DNA from: Mobilitalea torta
GTDB lineage: Bacteria > Bacillota > Clostridia > Lachnospirales > Lachnospiraceae
NCBI RefSeq assembly: GCF_050433395.1
Contig: NZ_JBNPXH010000007.1
Location: forward strand, 186,001-250,000
Reading direction: 5' to 3'
Length of the DNA stretch: 64,000 nucleotides
Made by a program: the position numbers and the translations under genes. The notes under the pieces are model-generated. The model was not told the DNA's origin and did no database searches. It saw only the letters and a program-made list of their open reading frames with translations. Of the stretch, positions 25,110-34,029 are shown in pieces (the stretch's first letter is position 1; the number at the start of each line of letters is the position of its first letter).

Positions 25110-28100
25110 ATGCTGTATGCGTTGAAATCCATCCTGCGCACCCCTGTAAAAAGCCTTTTGCTGGCTGCTTTGATTATGGTGTCCACTGTTTTGCTCTCCA
25201 TCGGAGTTGGGATGCTGGCGGCATCGGAGGGGATGCTTAAGGATGCGGATCGTGTATTTTTAACAGCCGGTGAGTTTGTATATGAGAATATAGATTTCTG
25301 GGATGGTATAGAATACAATGAAGAGCTGGAGAATATAGCCTCCTCTTTTTCCCCGGAGAGGTATGAACGGGAAGAAGCGCTTCTGTTGGAAGAAAACATA
25401 ACCCAGAGAGCGTATCTGGAGGGATACCGGTCATCCAGCACGAACTCCCCCTATGCGACTTATTCGGTCTTAACGGTATCTGTGCTTTATTACCATGAAC
25501 CCTTCCAAGCATGGCGTGCTCTGGTACTGGATACCAATTATACGGAGAAGGATTCTGTAGAGCAGATGATTTTTATTATAGCCGATGAAGAACATCCGTT
25601 ACAGGAAGGGAAATATGTTATTTTCGGCTCCCTTCGAAGAATTCCGGGAAAGATTTATCCTGCCTTCACAATTTTGTCAGCAGCAGATATCATTCCACCC
25701 GAGGAAACCATGGATATAGCAGACTGCTCCATTGCAGAGTTTACGGGGGAAGAGAGCTTTTGGCAGGGGCAGGTAGGAAGCTACTATAACAAGGTGGCGG
25801 ATACCTTACGAATCGCCAACCAGTCCGTCGATGTCACGGCATCCGGCCGGATAGAGGCTGTTTCAGAATTCCACAGAGGTACCTCGGTTCTGACAGAAGG
25901 AAGCTTCTTTGATGAAGAAGATTATAAAAGCGGAAAAGCCTGTATTATTTCCAGGCAAATGGCAGAAAGCTTGGAGAAGACCGTTGGAGATTCCATCTCT
26001 CTCTCCTTTCATTATCCCACGAAGGGACGAAAAAAATATGACAGTTATCGAAGCGGTGACGGTTTTGCCCATCAGGAGCAGCTTGCAATCAAGGGAATCT
26101 ATTCCTCGGAATATAATAACAATCCGGTTTATATTCCATATGCAGGGCAGCCCTGGCTCGGACACAGCAGCAATGATCCGGTACTGGCAAGGGTGGTGCT
26201 GGACAACCGGAAGGCAGAAAAGTATGTGGAACAGGTCACTCAGCTTTTGCCCGATGGTGTCAGATTATATGTATATGACCAGGGCTATCAGGCCTCCAGC
26301 GCACCCATTAAGAACATGGAGAGAACGGCATACATCATAACTTTAACCTGTCTCATTGCTTCGATCATCGTATTATGCCTGTTTTCGTACTTACATATCC
26401 ATACAAATAGAAGAAGTGTCCGAATTCTGCTAACTCTGGGAACAGGAAGCAGGCGGGTGGTCAGACATTTTGTGGTCGGCGGCGGAATAATCGCATTTGC
26501 TGCCGTCACATTAGGGAGTTTTTTCGGCTATCTGATTTCCAAAAGAGTGGTATCCACTGTATATTCCAATATGAGGGGAAACCTGAGTCGGGATTACCGC
26601 TTCAGTATTAACGGCTATGGGATCAGAAGTACGGAATTTACTACGGCCCCCCAGATTTCTCCGCATGTTTTCGGATTATTGGGTATTACAATTCTTATAT
26701 TAGCGCTTGTTCTTTGCGGTATATTTACACTGTCTGCCATTCGGCGGCAAAGGCCGGAAAGAAGGCAGCGGAGCGGAAAAGCGGGAAAAGAAAGAATGGA
26801 GAAACGGGTTCCAAAAGACGGGACCAGTTCTGGCGGCGGAACAAAGCAGCTGGATGTGCTTCCTTTTATTTCTCTGCGCTATGCCATGAAAAACATTACC
26901 AGAAGCGGAAGACAAAGCATCCTTGTTCCCATGCTATTTGCGGCAATGCTTCTGTTTCTCTGTATTTTTGCCCAGGTTCGAAGAAATTTCCAGGAGAGGC
27001 TGGGCTCGGTGTATGAGGAGATACCGGTCACCCTTCAGTTTACGGACGCAGTAGGGAGGAAAACAGATTATCTGGCTATCAATCCCGGCAGTTTGGAGGA
27101 ACTGGGCAAGACCGAATTTACCGGGAACGGCTGGGCCTCTGTCCGGTATTACGCAAGATATACGGGAACTTATGAGACAGCGGACGGTTCCGTACCGGAG
27201 AAAGGCTTTTCTCCATTTTCCCTGCCTGAGAATGAGTATGCTCTGGAGGCACTTCAATATCTATGGCGTTCTAATTCCATTCCTTATGTAGTAACGGAAG
27301 ATGTCCGGCATTCACCCCAGTTCTATAATACGGATGGAGTGGAGATTAATTGGCTTGAGGGAATGGATTGGGATACCTATTCCAATGGTATTGACGCCGA
27401 GAATGGTCTGTGGGGCTGTATTCTTCCCGTAAGCTTTATGAAAGAAAACCATTTGGCTATGGGTGATGTGATTTCCTTTGCTGTACCATATACGACGGAT
27501 TTTTTCTATGTTCAAAACGTGCTTACTATCATAGGAAACTATATGGACGACGGAATCAGCAACGCAGTATTTGTCTCCGAGAAAGCCTGCATGAATGCGC
27601 TTGTAGCAATACGGTATGACGGAAACAGAAACATTGTGGGGGATCGATGGAACGCCGCGGGCTTCCAGCTGCAGCATACGGAGAGACTGAGTGATTTTAA
27701 GGGCTGGCTGGAAACACGTTACGATCAGACTGGTGTGTCGGGAAAGCACCGCAAATGGGTTGTAATCGATGACAGAGCCTTGTATGATACTTTGGAAAAC
27801 TTGAATCGTTATATTCAATATATGGACTTGATTTATCCGATCTTGTTCGTATTAATTGCAGGAATTGGATTTCTTGTTTCAAATCTGCTGTTAAAAAACA
27901 GGGCAGGGGAAATGATTGCCCTGCGCACCATGGGGCAGGGCAGAATCGGGATATTTCTCTCTTTCTTCTGGGATTCGTTCCTTCTGTCTGTTTTGGGCGG
28001 ATGTATAGGCCTGCTGTTATCGGTACTTTTCTTTCAGGACTGGAGCCGCCGGGAACTGGTACAGAATGCTTTGCTGCTGGCTGGCTGCTATTATACAGGT

Positions 28101-28169
28101 ACATCCATTGCCATTATACGGACCTTTCATAAAGAAATTCTGCGAATGTTAGCCTGGAGGGAGGAATAG
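25110..28169 (+). CDS. FtsX-type ABC transporter permease, copy 1
   Basis: A 1019-aa MacB/FtsX-superfamily permease. One membrane span near the N-terminus (LLLAALIMVSTVLLSIGVGML), a large outer domain, three spans around residues 405-540, a charged linker (residues 548-580), then a second half with a span near 600, another outer domain and three spans at the end. Such proteins work with a LolD/MacB-type ATPase in peptide or lipid export, signalling or resistance; they rarely import. It is paralogous to the permease at 28899-31949 over its whole length. The substrate is unknown. Confidence 0.88.
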   Translation: MLYALKSILRTPVKSLLLAALIMVSTVLLSIGVGMLAASEGMLKDADRVFLTAGEFVYENIDFWDGIEYNEELENIASSFSPERYEREEALLLEENITQRAYLEGYRSSSTNSPYATYSVLTVSVLYYHEPFQAWRALVLDTNYTEKDSVEQMIFIIADEEHPLQEGKYVIFGSLRRIPGKIYPAFTILSAADIIPPEETMDIADCSIAEFTGEESFWQGQVGSYYNKVADTLRIANQSVDVTASGRIEAVSEFHRGTSVLTEGSFFDEEDYKSGKACIISRQMAESLEKTVGDSISLSFHYPTKGRKKYDSYRSGDGFAHQEQLAIKGIYSSEYNNNPVYIPYAGQPWLGHSSNDPVLARVVLDNRKAEKYVEQVTQLLPDGVRLYVYDQGYQASSAPIKNMERTAYIITLTCLIASIIVLCLFSYLHIHTNRRSVRILLTLGTGSRRVVRHFVVGGGIIAFAAVTLGSFFGYLISKRVVSTVYSNMRGNLSRDYRFSINGYGIRSTEFTTAPQISPHVFGLLGITILILALVLCGIFTLSAIRRQRPERRQRSGKAGKERMEKRVPKDGTSSGGGTKQLDVLPFISLRYAMKNITRSGRQSILVPMLFAAMLLFLCIFAQVRRNFQERLGSVYEEIPVTLQFTDAVGRKTDYLAINPGSLEELGKTEFTGNGWASVRYYARYTGTYETADGSVPEKGFSPFSLPENEYALEALQYLWRSNSIPYVVTEDVRHSPQFYNTDGVEINWLEGMDWDTYSNGIDAENGLWGCILPVSFMKENHLAMGDVISFAVPYTTDFFYVQNVLTIIGNYMDDGISNAVFVSEKACMNALVAIRYDGNRNIVGDRWNAAGFQLQHTERLSDFKGWLETRYDQTGVSGKHRKWVVIDDRALYDTLENLNRYIQYMDLIYPILFVLIAGIGFLVSNLLLKNRAGEMIALRTMGQGRIGIFLSFFWDSFLLSVLGGCIGLLLSVLFFQDWSRRELVQNALLLAGCYYTGTSIAIIRTFHKEILRMLAWREE

Positions 28170-28172
28170 AGC

Positions 28173-28895
28173 ATGGAAAATTTAAAAACTACGGAAGTAC
28201 CGTTACAAGAAAATGATGCTGTTTTAGAATTGAAGGAGGCATCCTATTGCTATGAAACTCCTTATATTACGGTAGAGGCAGTCAAAAAAGTAAGCTACCG
28301 TTTTGAAGCTTCTAAATTCTATGCCATAAAGGGAGCATCGGGAAGCGGCAAGACGACCCTTCTGTCCTTGATGGCAGGTCTGGCTCTCCCCACGGGCGGC
28401 GATCTCTTATATACAGGAAAGTCGGTGCTTCAGCTGAATCTGGATAAGCACCGCAGGGAGCATGTGGCTGTTATTTATCAGGGTTTTAACTTACTGGAGA
28501 AGCTTACGGTAACAGAGAATGTCATGTATCCCATGGAACTGAATAAGATAAAAGCCAGGGAGGCCAGAAGACGGGCCAAGGAGTATCTGGCTCTGGTGGG
28601 ACTGACAGAGGAGGAAGCGATGCGCTTTCCTTCCACCCTGTCAGGAGGACAGCAGCAGAGGGTTGCCATCGCCAGAGCACTAGGAACCCCCGCAAAAGTT
28701 ATTCTGGCAGATGAACCTACCGGAAGCCTGGACCGGGAGAACAGTAAGAAGATAGTAACCTTATTACGGCAGCTGGCGCAGGAAAGGGGTTATTGCGTCA
28801 TCATGGTAACCCATGATCATGAAGTGGCGGGGTATGCAGACCGGATTCTTGAAATGGAGGATGGGTGCCTTGTGAGACAGGAAAGGGGAGAGTAG
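28173..28895 (+). CDS. ABC transporter ATPase, copy 1
   Basis: A 240-aa MacB/LolD-type ATPase. Walker A GASGSGKTT near residues 54-62, Q-loop IYQGFN, signature LSGGQQQRVAIARAL, Walker B VILADEPTGSLD and the switch His in VTHDHE. It energises the permease encoded just upstream (3-nt gap). Positions 28311-28823 are identical to 32088-32600 in the second ATPase gene, although the sequence outside differs. It is followed after 3 nt by the second permease. Confidence 0.95.
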   Translation: MENLKTTEVPLQENDAVLELKEASYCYETPYITVEAVKKVSYRFEASKFYAIKGASGSGKTTLLSLMAGLALPTGGDLLYTGKSVLQLNLDKHRREHVAVIYQGFNLLEKLTVTENVMYPMELNKIKAREARRRAKEYLALVGLTEEEAMRFPSTLSGGQQQRVAIARALGTPAKVILADEPTGSLDRENSKKIVTLLRQLAQERGYCVIMVTHDHEVAGYADRILEMEDGCLVRQERGE

Positions 28896-28898
28896 GAT

Positions 28899-31800
28899 AT
28901 GCTGTATGCACTGAAATCCATTCTGCGTACTCCTGTAAAAAGCATCCTGATGGCGGCTTTGATCATGGTATCTACTGTGCTGCTCTCAATTGGAATCGGA
29001 ATGCTGGCTGCATCGGAGGGGATGCTCAAGGATGCGGATCGGGTGTTTTCAACAGCCGGGGAGTTTACCTATGAGAATATGGACTTTTGGGATGGTATAG
29101 GATATAATGAGGATCTCGAGAATTTGTCTTCCTCTTTTTCCCTTAAGGATTATGAGCGGAAGGAAGTCCTTTTGCTGGAGGAAGACATAACCCAGAGAGC
29201 TTATATGGACGAATACAAGTCTGAGGATAGTTCTCCCTATGCGGACTATACTGTCTTAACCGTGTCATTGCTTTATTTCTATGAGCCTTTTAACGCTTGG
29301 CGTGCGGTGGTATCAGAAGTAAATTATTCAAGGCAGGAAGCGGTATCCGATTTGATTTTTATTGTAGTCGACGAAGAACATCCGTTAACGGAAGGAAGAT
29401 ATGTTGTTTTTGGTGCCCTCCGAAGGATCCCTGAAAAAATGTATCCGGGCTTTACGATCCTTTCGGCGGAAAATATTGTGGCGCCGGAAGAAGGAATGGA
29501 TGTATCCGAGTGTTCGGTTGCAGGGTTTACGGATAAAGAAAGTTTCTGGCAGAGCCGGACAGGCAGATATTTCAAAAAGGTGGCGGACACCTTGAGGGTA
29601 AACAATCAATCCATTGATGTCACTGCATCAAGCAGGGTTGAGTCTGTTTCCGCTTTTCACAGAGGAGCCTCTGTTTTGATAAAGGGAAGCTTTTTTGATG
29701 AGGAGGACTACAGGAGCGGCAATAGCTGTATTATTCCGCAGAAGATGGCAGAAAATATGGATAAGACCATTGGAGATACAATCTCTCTGTCCTTTCATCA
29801 ACCCACAAAGGGGCGGGGGAAATATGACAGCTATCAAAGCGGGGATCGATTTGCGTATCAAGGAAAGTTTACAATTACCGGAATCTATTCCTCGGAGGAT
29901 AACAGTGAAACGGTCTATATTCCATATGCGGGACAGGACTGGCTTGGACATAGCGCCAATGATCCGGTACTGGCCAGGGTAATATTGGATAATCGAAAGG
30001 CAGAGAAATATGTGGATGAGGTGACAAAGATTTTACCGAAGGGCATTCGATTATATGTATATGACCAGGGTTATAAAGCCTCCAGTGCACCGATCCAAAA
30101 TATGAGGAGAACGGCATATATCATCACTTTGACTTGCCTGATTGCCTCGATTATTGTTTTATGTCTGTTCTCGTATTTACATATCCATACCAATAAAAGA
30201 AGTATCCGGATTCTGCTCACTCTTGGAACGGGGAGCAAGAGAGTGGTAAGACATTTTATAATTGGCGGCGGTGCCATTGCATTGATTGCTGTTACCATTG
30301 GGAGCTTATGCGGCTATCTGATGTCACAAAGGCTGATATCTGCTGTATATTCCAGTATCAGTGAAAACCTGGATCGGGATTATCGATTCAGTATTAATGG
30401 CTATGGAATCAAGAGTGCGGAATTTAGTACGAAGCCAATTCTTGACCCTTCCGTTTTTTGTCTTCTGGGAATTGGTATATTGCTGATAGCATTGATGCTT
30501 TGCGGTATATTTACTCTGATTTCCATTATGCGGCAGAGGCCGGAGAGAAGACAAAAGAAAGGGAAGACCAGGAAGGAGAGCGCAAGGAAGGCAATCTCCG
30601 GTTCCATCGGAGAGAAGATGAAAATGGACTTAATTCCTTTCATTTCCCTGCGCTATGCCATGAAGAGTATTATAAGGAATGGAAGGCAGAGTTTGATTGT
30701 TCCTCTGTTGTTTGCGGCAATGCTCCTGTTTCTTTGCATTTTCTCAAAAATACGAATGAATATTCAGGACAGGATGGATTCAGTGCATGAGGATATACCG
30801 GTTACGATGCAATTTACGGATTCGTCAGGACGGAGGACAGATCGTCTATCCATCGGTATCGATAGCCTGGCGGAGATCGGACAGACCGGTTTTACCAGCT
30901 CTGGCTGGTCCTCTCGCCGTTATTATGCAAAATATATGGGGATCTCTGAGAAAGCGGATGGCAGTTTGCCGGAAGAAAGTTTTACCATGTTTGAAATACC
31001 GGAAAATCCATATAAGCTGGAAACAATGAAGTATCTGTGGCGTTCTAGTTCCATTCCCTTTGTAGTGACAGAAGATATTCGGCACTCACCCCAGTTCTAT
31101 AATACGGACGGAGTGGAAATCAACTGGATGGAAGGAATGGATTGGGATATTTATTCCAATGGCATTGATCCGCAAAACGGAAAGTGGGGCTGTATTCTTC
31201 CTGTCAGCTTTATGGAAAAGAATCAACTGTCTTTGGGAGATATTATTTCCTTTACAGTTCCATATACAGGAGATGCCCTATATGCTCAAAATTTGTTTAC
31301 AGTAATCGGGAGCTATATGGACAATGGCATTGGCAGTGCCATGTTTGCAACACAGGCGGCTTTCTATAATTCAATAATATCAGTCCTGTATGACGGAGTT
31401 ACCCTTCTGTATAAAGTTGAGGAGGACAAATGGCAGGCCGCAGGCTTCCAGCTGCAGCATACGGAGAAGCTGAGTGATTTTAAGGGCTGGTTGGAAACGC
31501 ATTACGATCAGGCCGGTGTAACAGGAAAATACCGTAAATGGGTCGTAATTGATGACAAGGCTTTATACGATACTTTGGAAAGTCTGAATCGATACATTCA
31601 ATATATGGAATTGCTTTATCCGGTACTGTTTGTGTTAATCTCCGGAATCGGATTTCTTGTTTCAAATCTGCTGTTAAAAAACAGGGCAGGGGAAATGATC
31701 GCCCTGCGCACCATGGGCCAGAGCAGAACCGGAATTTTTCTCTCATTTTTCTGGGATTCCTTTGTTTTGTCAGTTTTGGGCGGTGGTATGGGTCTGTTGT

Positions 31801-31949
31801 TAACGGCAGTTTTATTCAAGGGCTGGAGCAGAGAAATGGTACAGAACGCTCTGCTGCTGGCTGGCTGCTATTATGTGGGCGCATCCATTGCCATTATACG
31901 GACCTTTCATAAAGAAATTCTGCGAATGTTAGCCTGGAGGGAGGAATAA
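28899..31949 (+). CDS. FtsX-type ABC transporter permease, copy 2
   Basis: A 1016-aa paralogue of the permease at 25110-28169, with the same domain order and near-identical N- and C-terminal ends. The last 60 or so nucleotides of the two genes are identical. The outer domains have diverged most, so the two may recognise different ligands. Both may form one heteromeric complex or two parallel ones; the sequence does not decide. It lies in a tight permease-ATPase-permease-ATPase operon. Confidence 0.88.
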   Translation: MLYALKSILRTPVKSILMAALIMVSTVLLSIGIGMLAASEGMLKDADRVFSTAGEFTYENMDFWDGIGYNEDLENLSSSFSLKDYERKEVLLLEEDITQRAYMDEYKSEDSSPYADYTVLTVSLLYFYEPFNAWRAVVSEVNYSRQEAVSDLIFIVVDEEHPLTEGRYVVFGALRRIPEKMYPGFTILSAENIVAPEEGMDVSECSVAGFTDKESFWQSRTGRYFKKVADTLRVNNQSIDVTASSRVESVSAFHRGASVLIKGSFFDEEDYRSGNSCIIPQKMAENMDKTIGDTISLSFHQPTKGRGKYDSYQSGDRFAYQGKFTITGIYSSEDNSETVYIPYAGQDWLGHSANDPVLARVILDNRKAEKYVDEVTKILPKGIRLYVYDQGYKASSAPIQNMRRTAYIITLTCLIASIIVLCLFSYLHIHTNKRSIRILLTLGTGSKRVVRHFIIGGGAIALIAVTIGSLCGYLMSQRLISAVYSSISENLDRDYRFSINGYGIKSAEFSTKPILDPSVFCLLGIGILLIALMLCGIFTLISIMRQRPERRQKKGKTRKESARKAISGSIGEKMKMDLIPFISLRYAMKSIIRNGRQSLIVPLLFAAMLLFLCIFSKIRMNIQDRMDSVHEDIPVTMQFTDSSGRRTDRLSIGIDSLAEIGQTGFTSSGWSSRRYYAKYMGISEKADGSLPEESFTMFEIPENPYKLETMKYLWRSSSIPFVVTEDIRHSPQFYNTDGVEINWMEGMDWDIYSNGIDPQNGKWGCILPVSFMEKNQLSLGDIISFTVPYTGDALYAQNLFTVIGSYMDNGIGSAMFATQAAFYNSIISVLYDGVTLLYKVEEDKWQAAGFQLQHTEKLSDFKGWLETHYDQAGVTGKYRKWVVIDDKALYDTLESLNRYIQYMELLYPVLFVLISGIGFLVSNLLLKNRAGEMIALRTMGQSRTGIFLSFFWDSFVLSVLGGGMGLLLTAVLFKGWSREMVQNALLLAGCYYVGASIAIIRTFHKEILRMLAWREE

Positions 31950-31952
31950 GGT

Positions 31953-32696
31953 ATGGAAGATTTAAAAAAACCGGTACAAGAAAATGAAAATGGTGTTATT
32001 TTAGAATTGAAGGAGGCATCCTATTGTTATGAAACCCCCTATATTACGGTAGATGCAGTTAAAAAAGTGAACTACCGTTTTGAAGCCTCTAAATTCTATG
32101 CCATAAAGGGAGCATCGGGAAGCGGCAAGACGACCCTTCTGTCCTTGATGGCAGGTCTGGCTCTCCCCACGGGCGGCGATCTCTTATATACAGGAAAGTC
32201 GGTGCTTCAGCTGAATCTGGATAAGCACCGCAGGGAGCATGTGGCTGTTATTTATCAGGGTTTTAACTTACTGGAGAAGCTTACGGTAACAGAGAATGTC
32301 ATGTATCCCATGGAACTGAATAAGATAAAAGCCAGGGAGGCCAGAAGACGGGCCAAGGAGTATCTGGCTCTGGTGGGACTGACAGAGGAGGAAGCGATGC
32401 GCTTTCCTTCCACCCTGTCAGGAGGACAGCAGCAGAGGGTTGCCATCGCCAGAGCACTAGGAACCCCCGCAAAAGTTATTCTGGCAGATGAACCTACCGG
32501 AAGCCTGGACCGGGAGAACAGTAAGAAGATAGTAACCTTATTACGGCAGCTGGCGCAGGAAAGGGGTTATTGCGTCATCATGGTAACCCATGATCATGAA
32601 ATAGCGGGGTATGCGGACCGGATTCTTGAGATGGAGGATGGACGCCTTGTGGGAGATGCCGTGGCACAAGCTATTCCATCTGCCGAAATGCAGTAA
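31953..32696 (+). CDS. ABC transporter ATPase, copy 2
   Basis: A 247-aa ATPase nearly identical to copy 1: only the first 50 residues and the last 25 or so differ. All nucleotide-binding motifs are intact (GASGSGKTT, LSGGQQQR, ADEPTGSLD). The identical 513-bp core points to recent gene conversion or very strong homogenisation. The tail ends GDAVAQAIPSAEMQ. The gene ends 16 bp before the rplU promoter. Confidence 0.95.
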   Translation: MEDLKKPVQENENGVILELKEASYCYETPYITVDAVKKVNYRFEASKFYAIKGASGSGKTTLLSLMAGLALPTGGDLLYTGKSVLQLNLDKHRREHVAVIYQGFNLLEKLTVTENVMYPMELNKIKAREARRRAKEYLALVGLTEEEAMRFPSTLSGGQQQRVAIARALGTPAKVILADEPTGSLDRENSKKIVTLLRQLAQERGYCVIMVTHDHEIAGYADRILEMEDGRLVGDAVAQAIPSAEMQ

Positions 32697-32712
32697 GTTC
32701 TAAATTCTTTTA

Positions 32713-32741
32713 TTGACAAACATTTCCCCTTATGCTATCAT
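32713..32741 (+). promoter_or_regulatory. Promoter of the rplU operon
   Basis: TTGACA at 32713-32718 and TATCAT at 32736-32741 with a 17-bp spacer. It lets rplU be expressed independently of the ABC operon just upstream. Confidence 0.75.
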
Positions 32742-32749
32742 ATTTTAGT

Positions 32750-32850
32750 GTGCCGCACAATGAGGTATAAGCTTTGCTCGTTGGTCAGGCAGTCCGTAAC
32801 AGGAATGCTTGCCGTCAGCAGACACCGCAATTGGCGAGTAATGATAATAG
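32750..32850 (+). promoter_or_regulatory. Ribosomal protein L21 leader (probable)
   Basis: The 100-nt leader between the promoter and rplU contains complementary segments, and its position matches the known L21 leader of Firmicutes, a structured autoregulatory RNA. The identification rests on position and general look, not on a covariance search. Confidence 0.5.
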
Positions 32851-32861
32851 GAGGTGCCAAT

Positions 32862-33170
32862 ATGTACGCAATTATTGCAACTGGTGGAAAACAGTACAAG
32901 GTAGCGGAAGGCGATATCATTAAGGTAGAGAAGCTTGGTCTTGAGGCTGGAGCAGCTGTTACTTTTGATCAGGTACTTGCCGTGAATGACGGTAAGTTAG
33001 TAGTAGGTGAGCCTACAGTAGCCAATGCCAAGGTTTCTGCAACTGTTGTTGAAGAAGGCAAGAACAAGAAAGTTATTGTTTACAGATACAAGAGAAAGAG
33101 CGGATACCATAAGAAGAATGGTCACAGACAGCCGTTCACCAAGGTTAAGATTGAAAAGATCAACGCATAA
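32862..33170 (+). CDS. rplU: Ribosomal protein bL21
   Basis: A 102-aa large-subunit protein binding 23S rRNA. The N-terminus MYAIIATGGKQYKV and the C-terminal VYRYKRKSGYHKKNGHRQPFTKVKI are diagnostic. The ATG at 32862 has aggaggt upstream; upstream in-frame codons belong to the leader RNA. It is the first gene of the rplU-prp-rpmA operon. Confidence 0.98.
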   Translation: MYAIIATGGKQYKVAEGDIIKVEKLGLEAGAAVTFDQVLAVNDGKLVVGEPTVANAKVSATVVEEGKNKKVIVYRYKRKSGYHKKNGHRQPFTKVKIEKINA

Positions 33171-33176
33171 GCAGAT

Positions 33177-33509
33177 ATGATTGACGTATCTATTTATAAA
33201 AATTCAGACAATATGATTACTGGTTTTAAGCTTTCCGGCCATGCGAAGTATGCCAGATCCGGCAGAGATGTCGTGTGCGCGGCAGCATCCGTGCTGGCGG
33301 CGAATACCGTTAATTCTATTGAGCAGTTCACCTCAGACCGGTTTACCGTGGATGAGGACGAGAAAAAAGGTTATTTAGAATTTCATGTGATTTCCGAACC
33401 CAGCAATTATGCAAGCCTGCTCCTGAATTCCCTGGCCCTGGGGCTGTACGGGATAGAAGCGGAATATACTTCAAAGTATATCAGCATTACCCAGGTGGAA
33501 TCACAGTAA
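33177..33509 (+). CDS. prp: Ribosomal-processing cysteine protease Prp
   Basis: A 110-aa protease that removes the N-terminal extension of L27. The catalytic pair is visible as His in SGHAKYA (residue 22) and Cys in DVVCAAAS (residue 34). It lies between rplU and rpmA as in other Firmicutes, and the L27 here carries the matching cleavage motif. The gene starts 6 nt after the rplU stop. Confidence 0.95.
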   Translation: MIDVSIYKNSDNMITGFKLSGHAKYARSGRDVVCAAASVLAANTVNSIEQFTSDRFTVDEDEKKGYLEFHVISEPSNYASLLLNSLALGLYGIEAEYTSKYISITQVESQ

Positions 33510-33568
33510 CTTTGACTAATATAACTTGTATGTTGATATGTAATTAAGAATTATAGGAGGTGTAGAAC

Positions 33569-33856
33569 ATGTTAAGAATGAACCTTCAATTTTTTGCTCA
33601 TAAAAAGGGTGTTGGTTCTACCAAGAACGGTAGAGATTCCGAATCCAAGAGATTGGGTGCTAAAAGAGCGGACGGTCAGTTTGTTCTGGCAGGCAATATT
33701 CTTTACAGACAGCGCGGAACGAAGATCCATCCCGGTTTAAATGTTGGACGCGGCGGCGATGATACATTATTTGCTTTAGTTGACGGCGTTGTTCGGTTTG
33801 AACGTAAGGGCAGGGACAGGAAACAGGCCAGCGTGCATCCGGTAGAGACAAAGTAA
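33569..33856 (+). CDS. rpmA: Ribosomal protein bL27 precursor
   Basis: A 95-aa protein at the peptidyl-transferase centre. The start MLRMNLQFFAHKKGVGSTKNGRDS carries the Firmicutes extension; Prp should cut after LQFF to expose AHKKG. The ATG at 33569 has aggaggt upstream. Confidence 0.98.
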   Translation: MLRMNLQFFAHKKGVGSTKNGRDSESKRLGAKRADGQFVLAGNILYRQRGTKIHPGLNVGRGGDDTLFALVDGVVRFERKGRDRKQASVHPVETK

Positions 33857-33873
33857 TAAGACATTCGTTGATT

Positions 33874-33909
33874 AACCCCAAATTCTCACATAAGGATTTG
33901 GGGTTCTTT
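33874..33909 (+). terminator. Terminator after rpmA
   Basis: Arms aaccccaaat and atttggggtt around a 15-nt loop, then a short T-rich tail. Partial read-through to obgE is possible. Confidence 0.7.
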
Positions 33910-34029
33910 AATACAGAAACAAGAAGGCTATGGTTTTAATATAGAGAGGACAAGATAGGAGCCTTGCTTCACCGGACGGATTTGAAAGAAATCCCGGAAG
34001 CAGGAAGAATATCTTGATCGGGTGATAAA

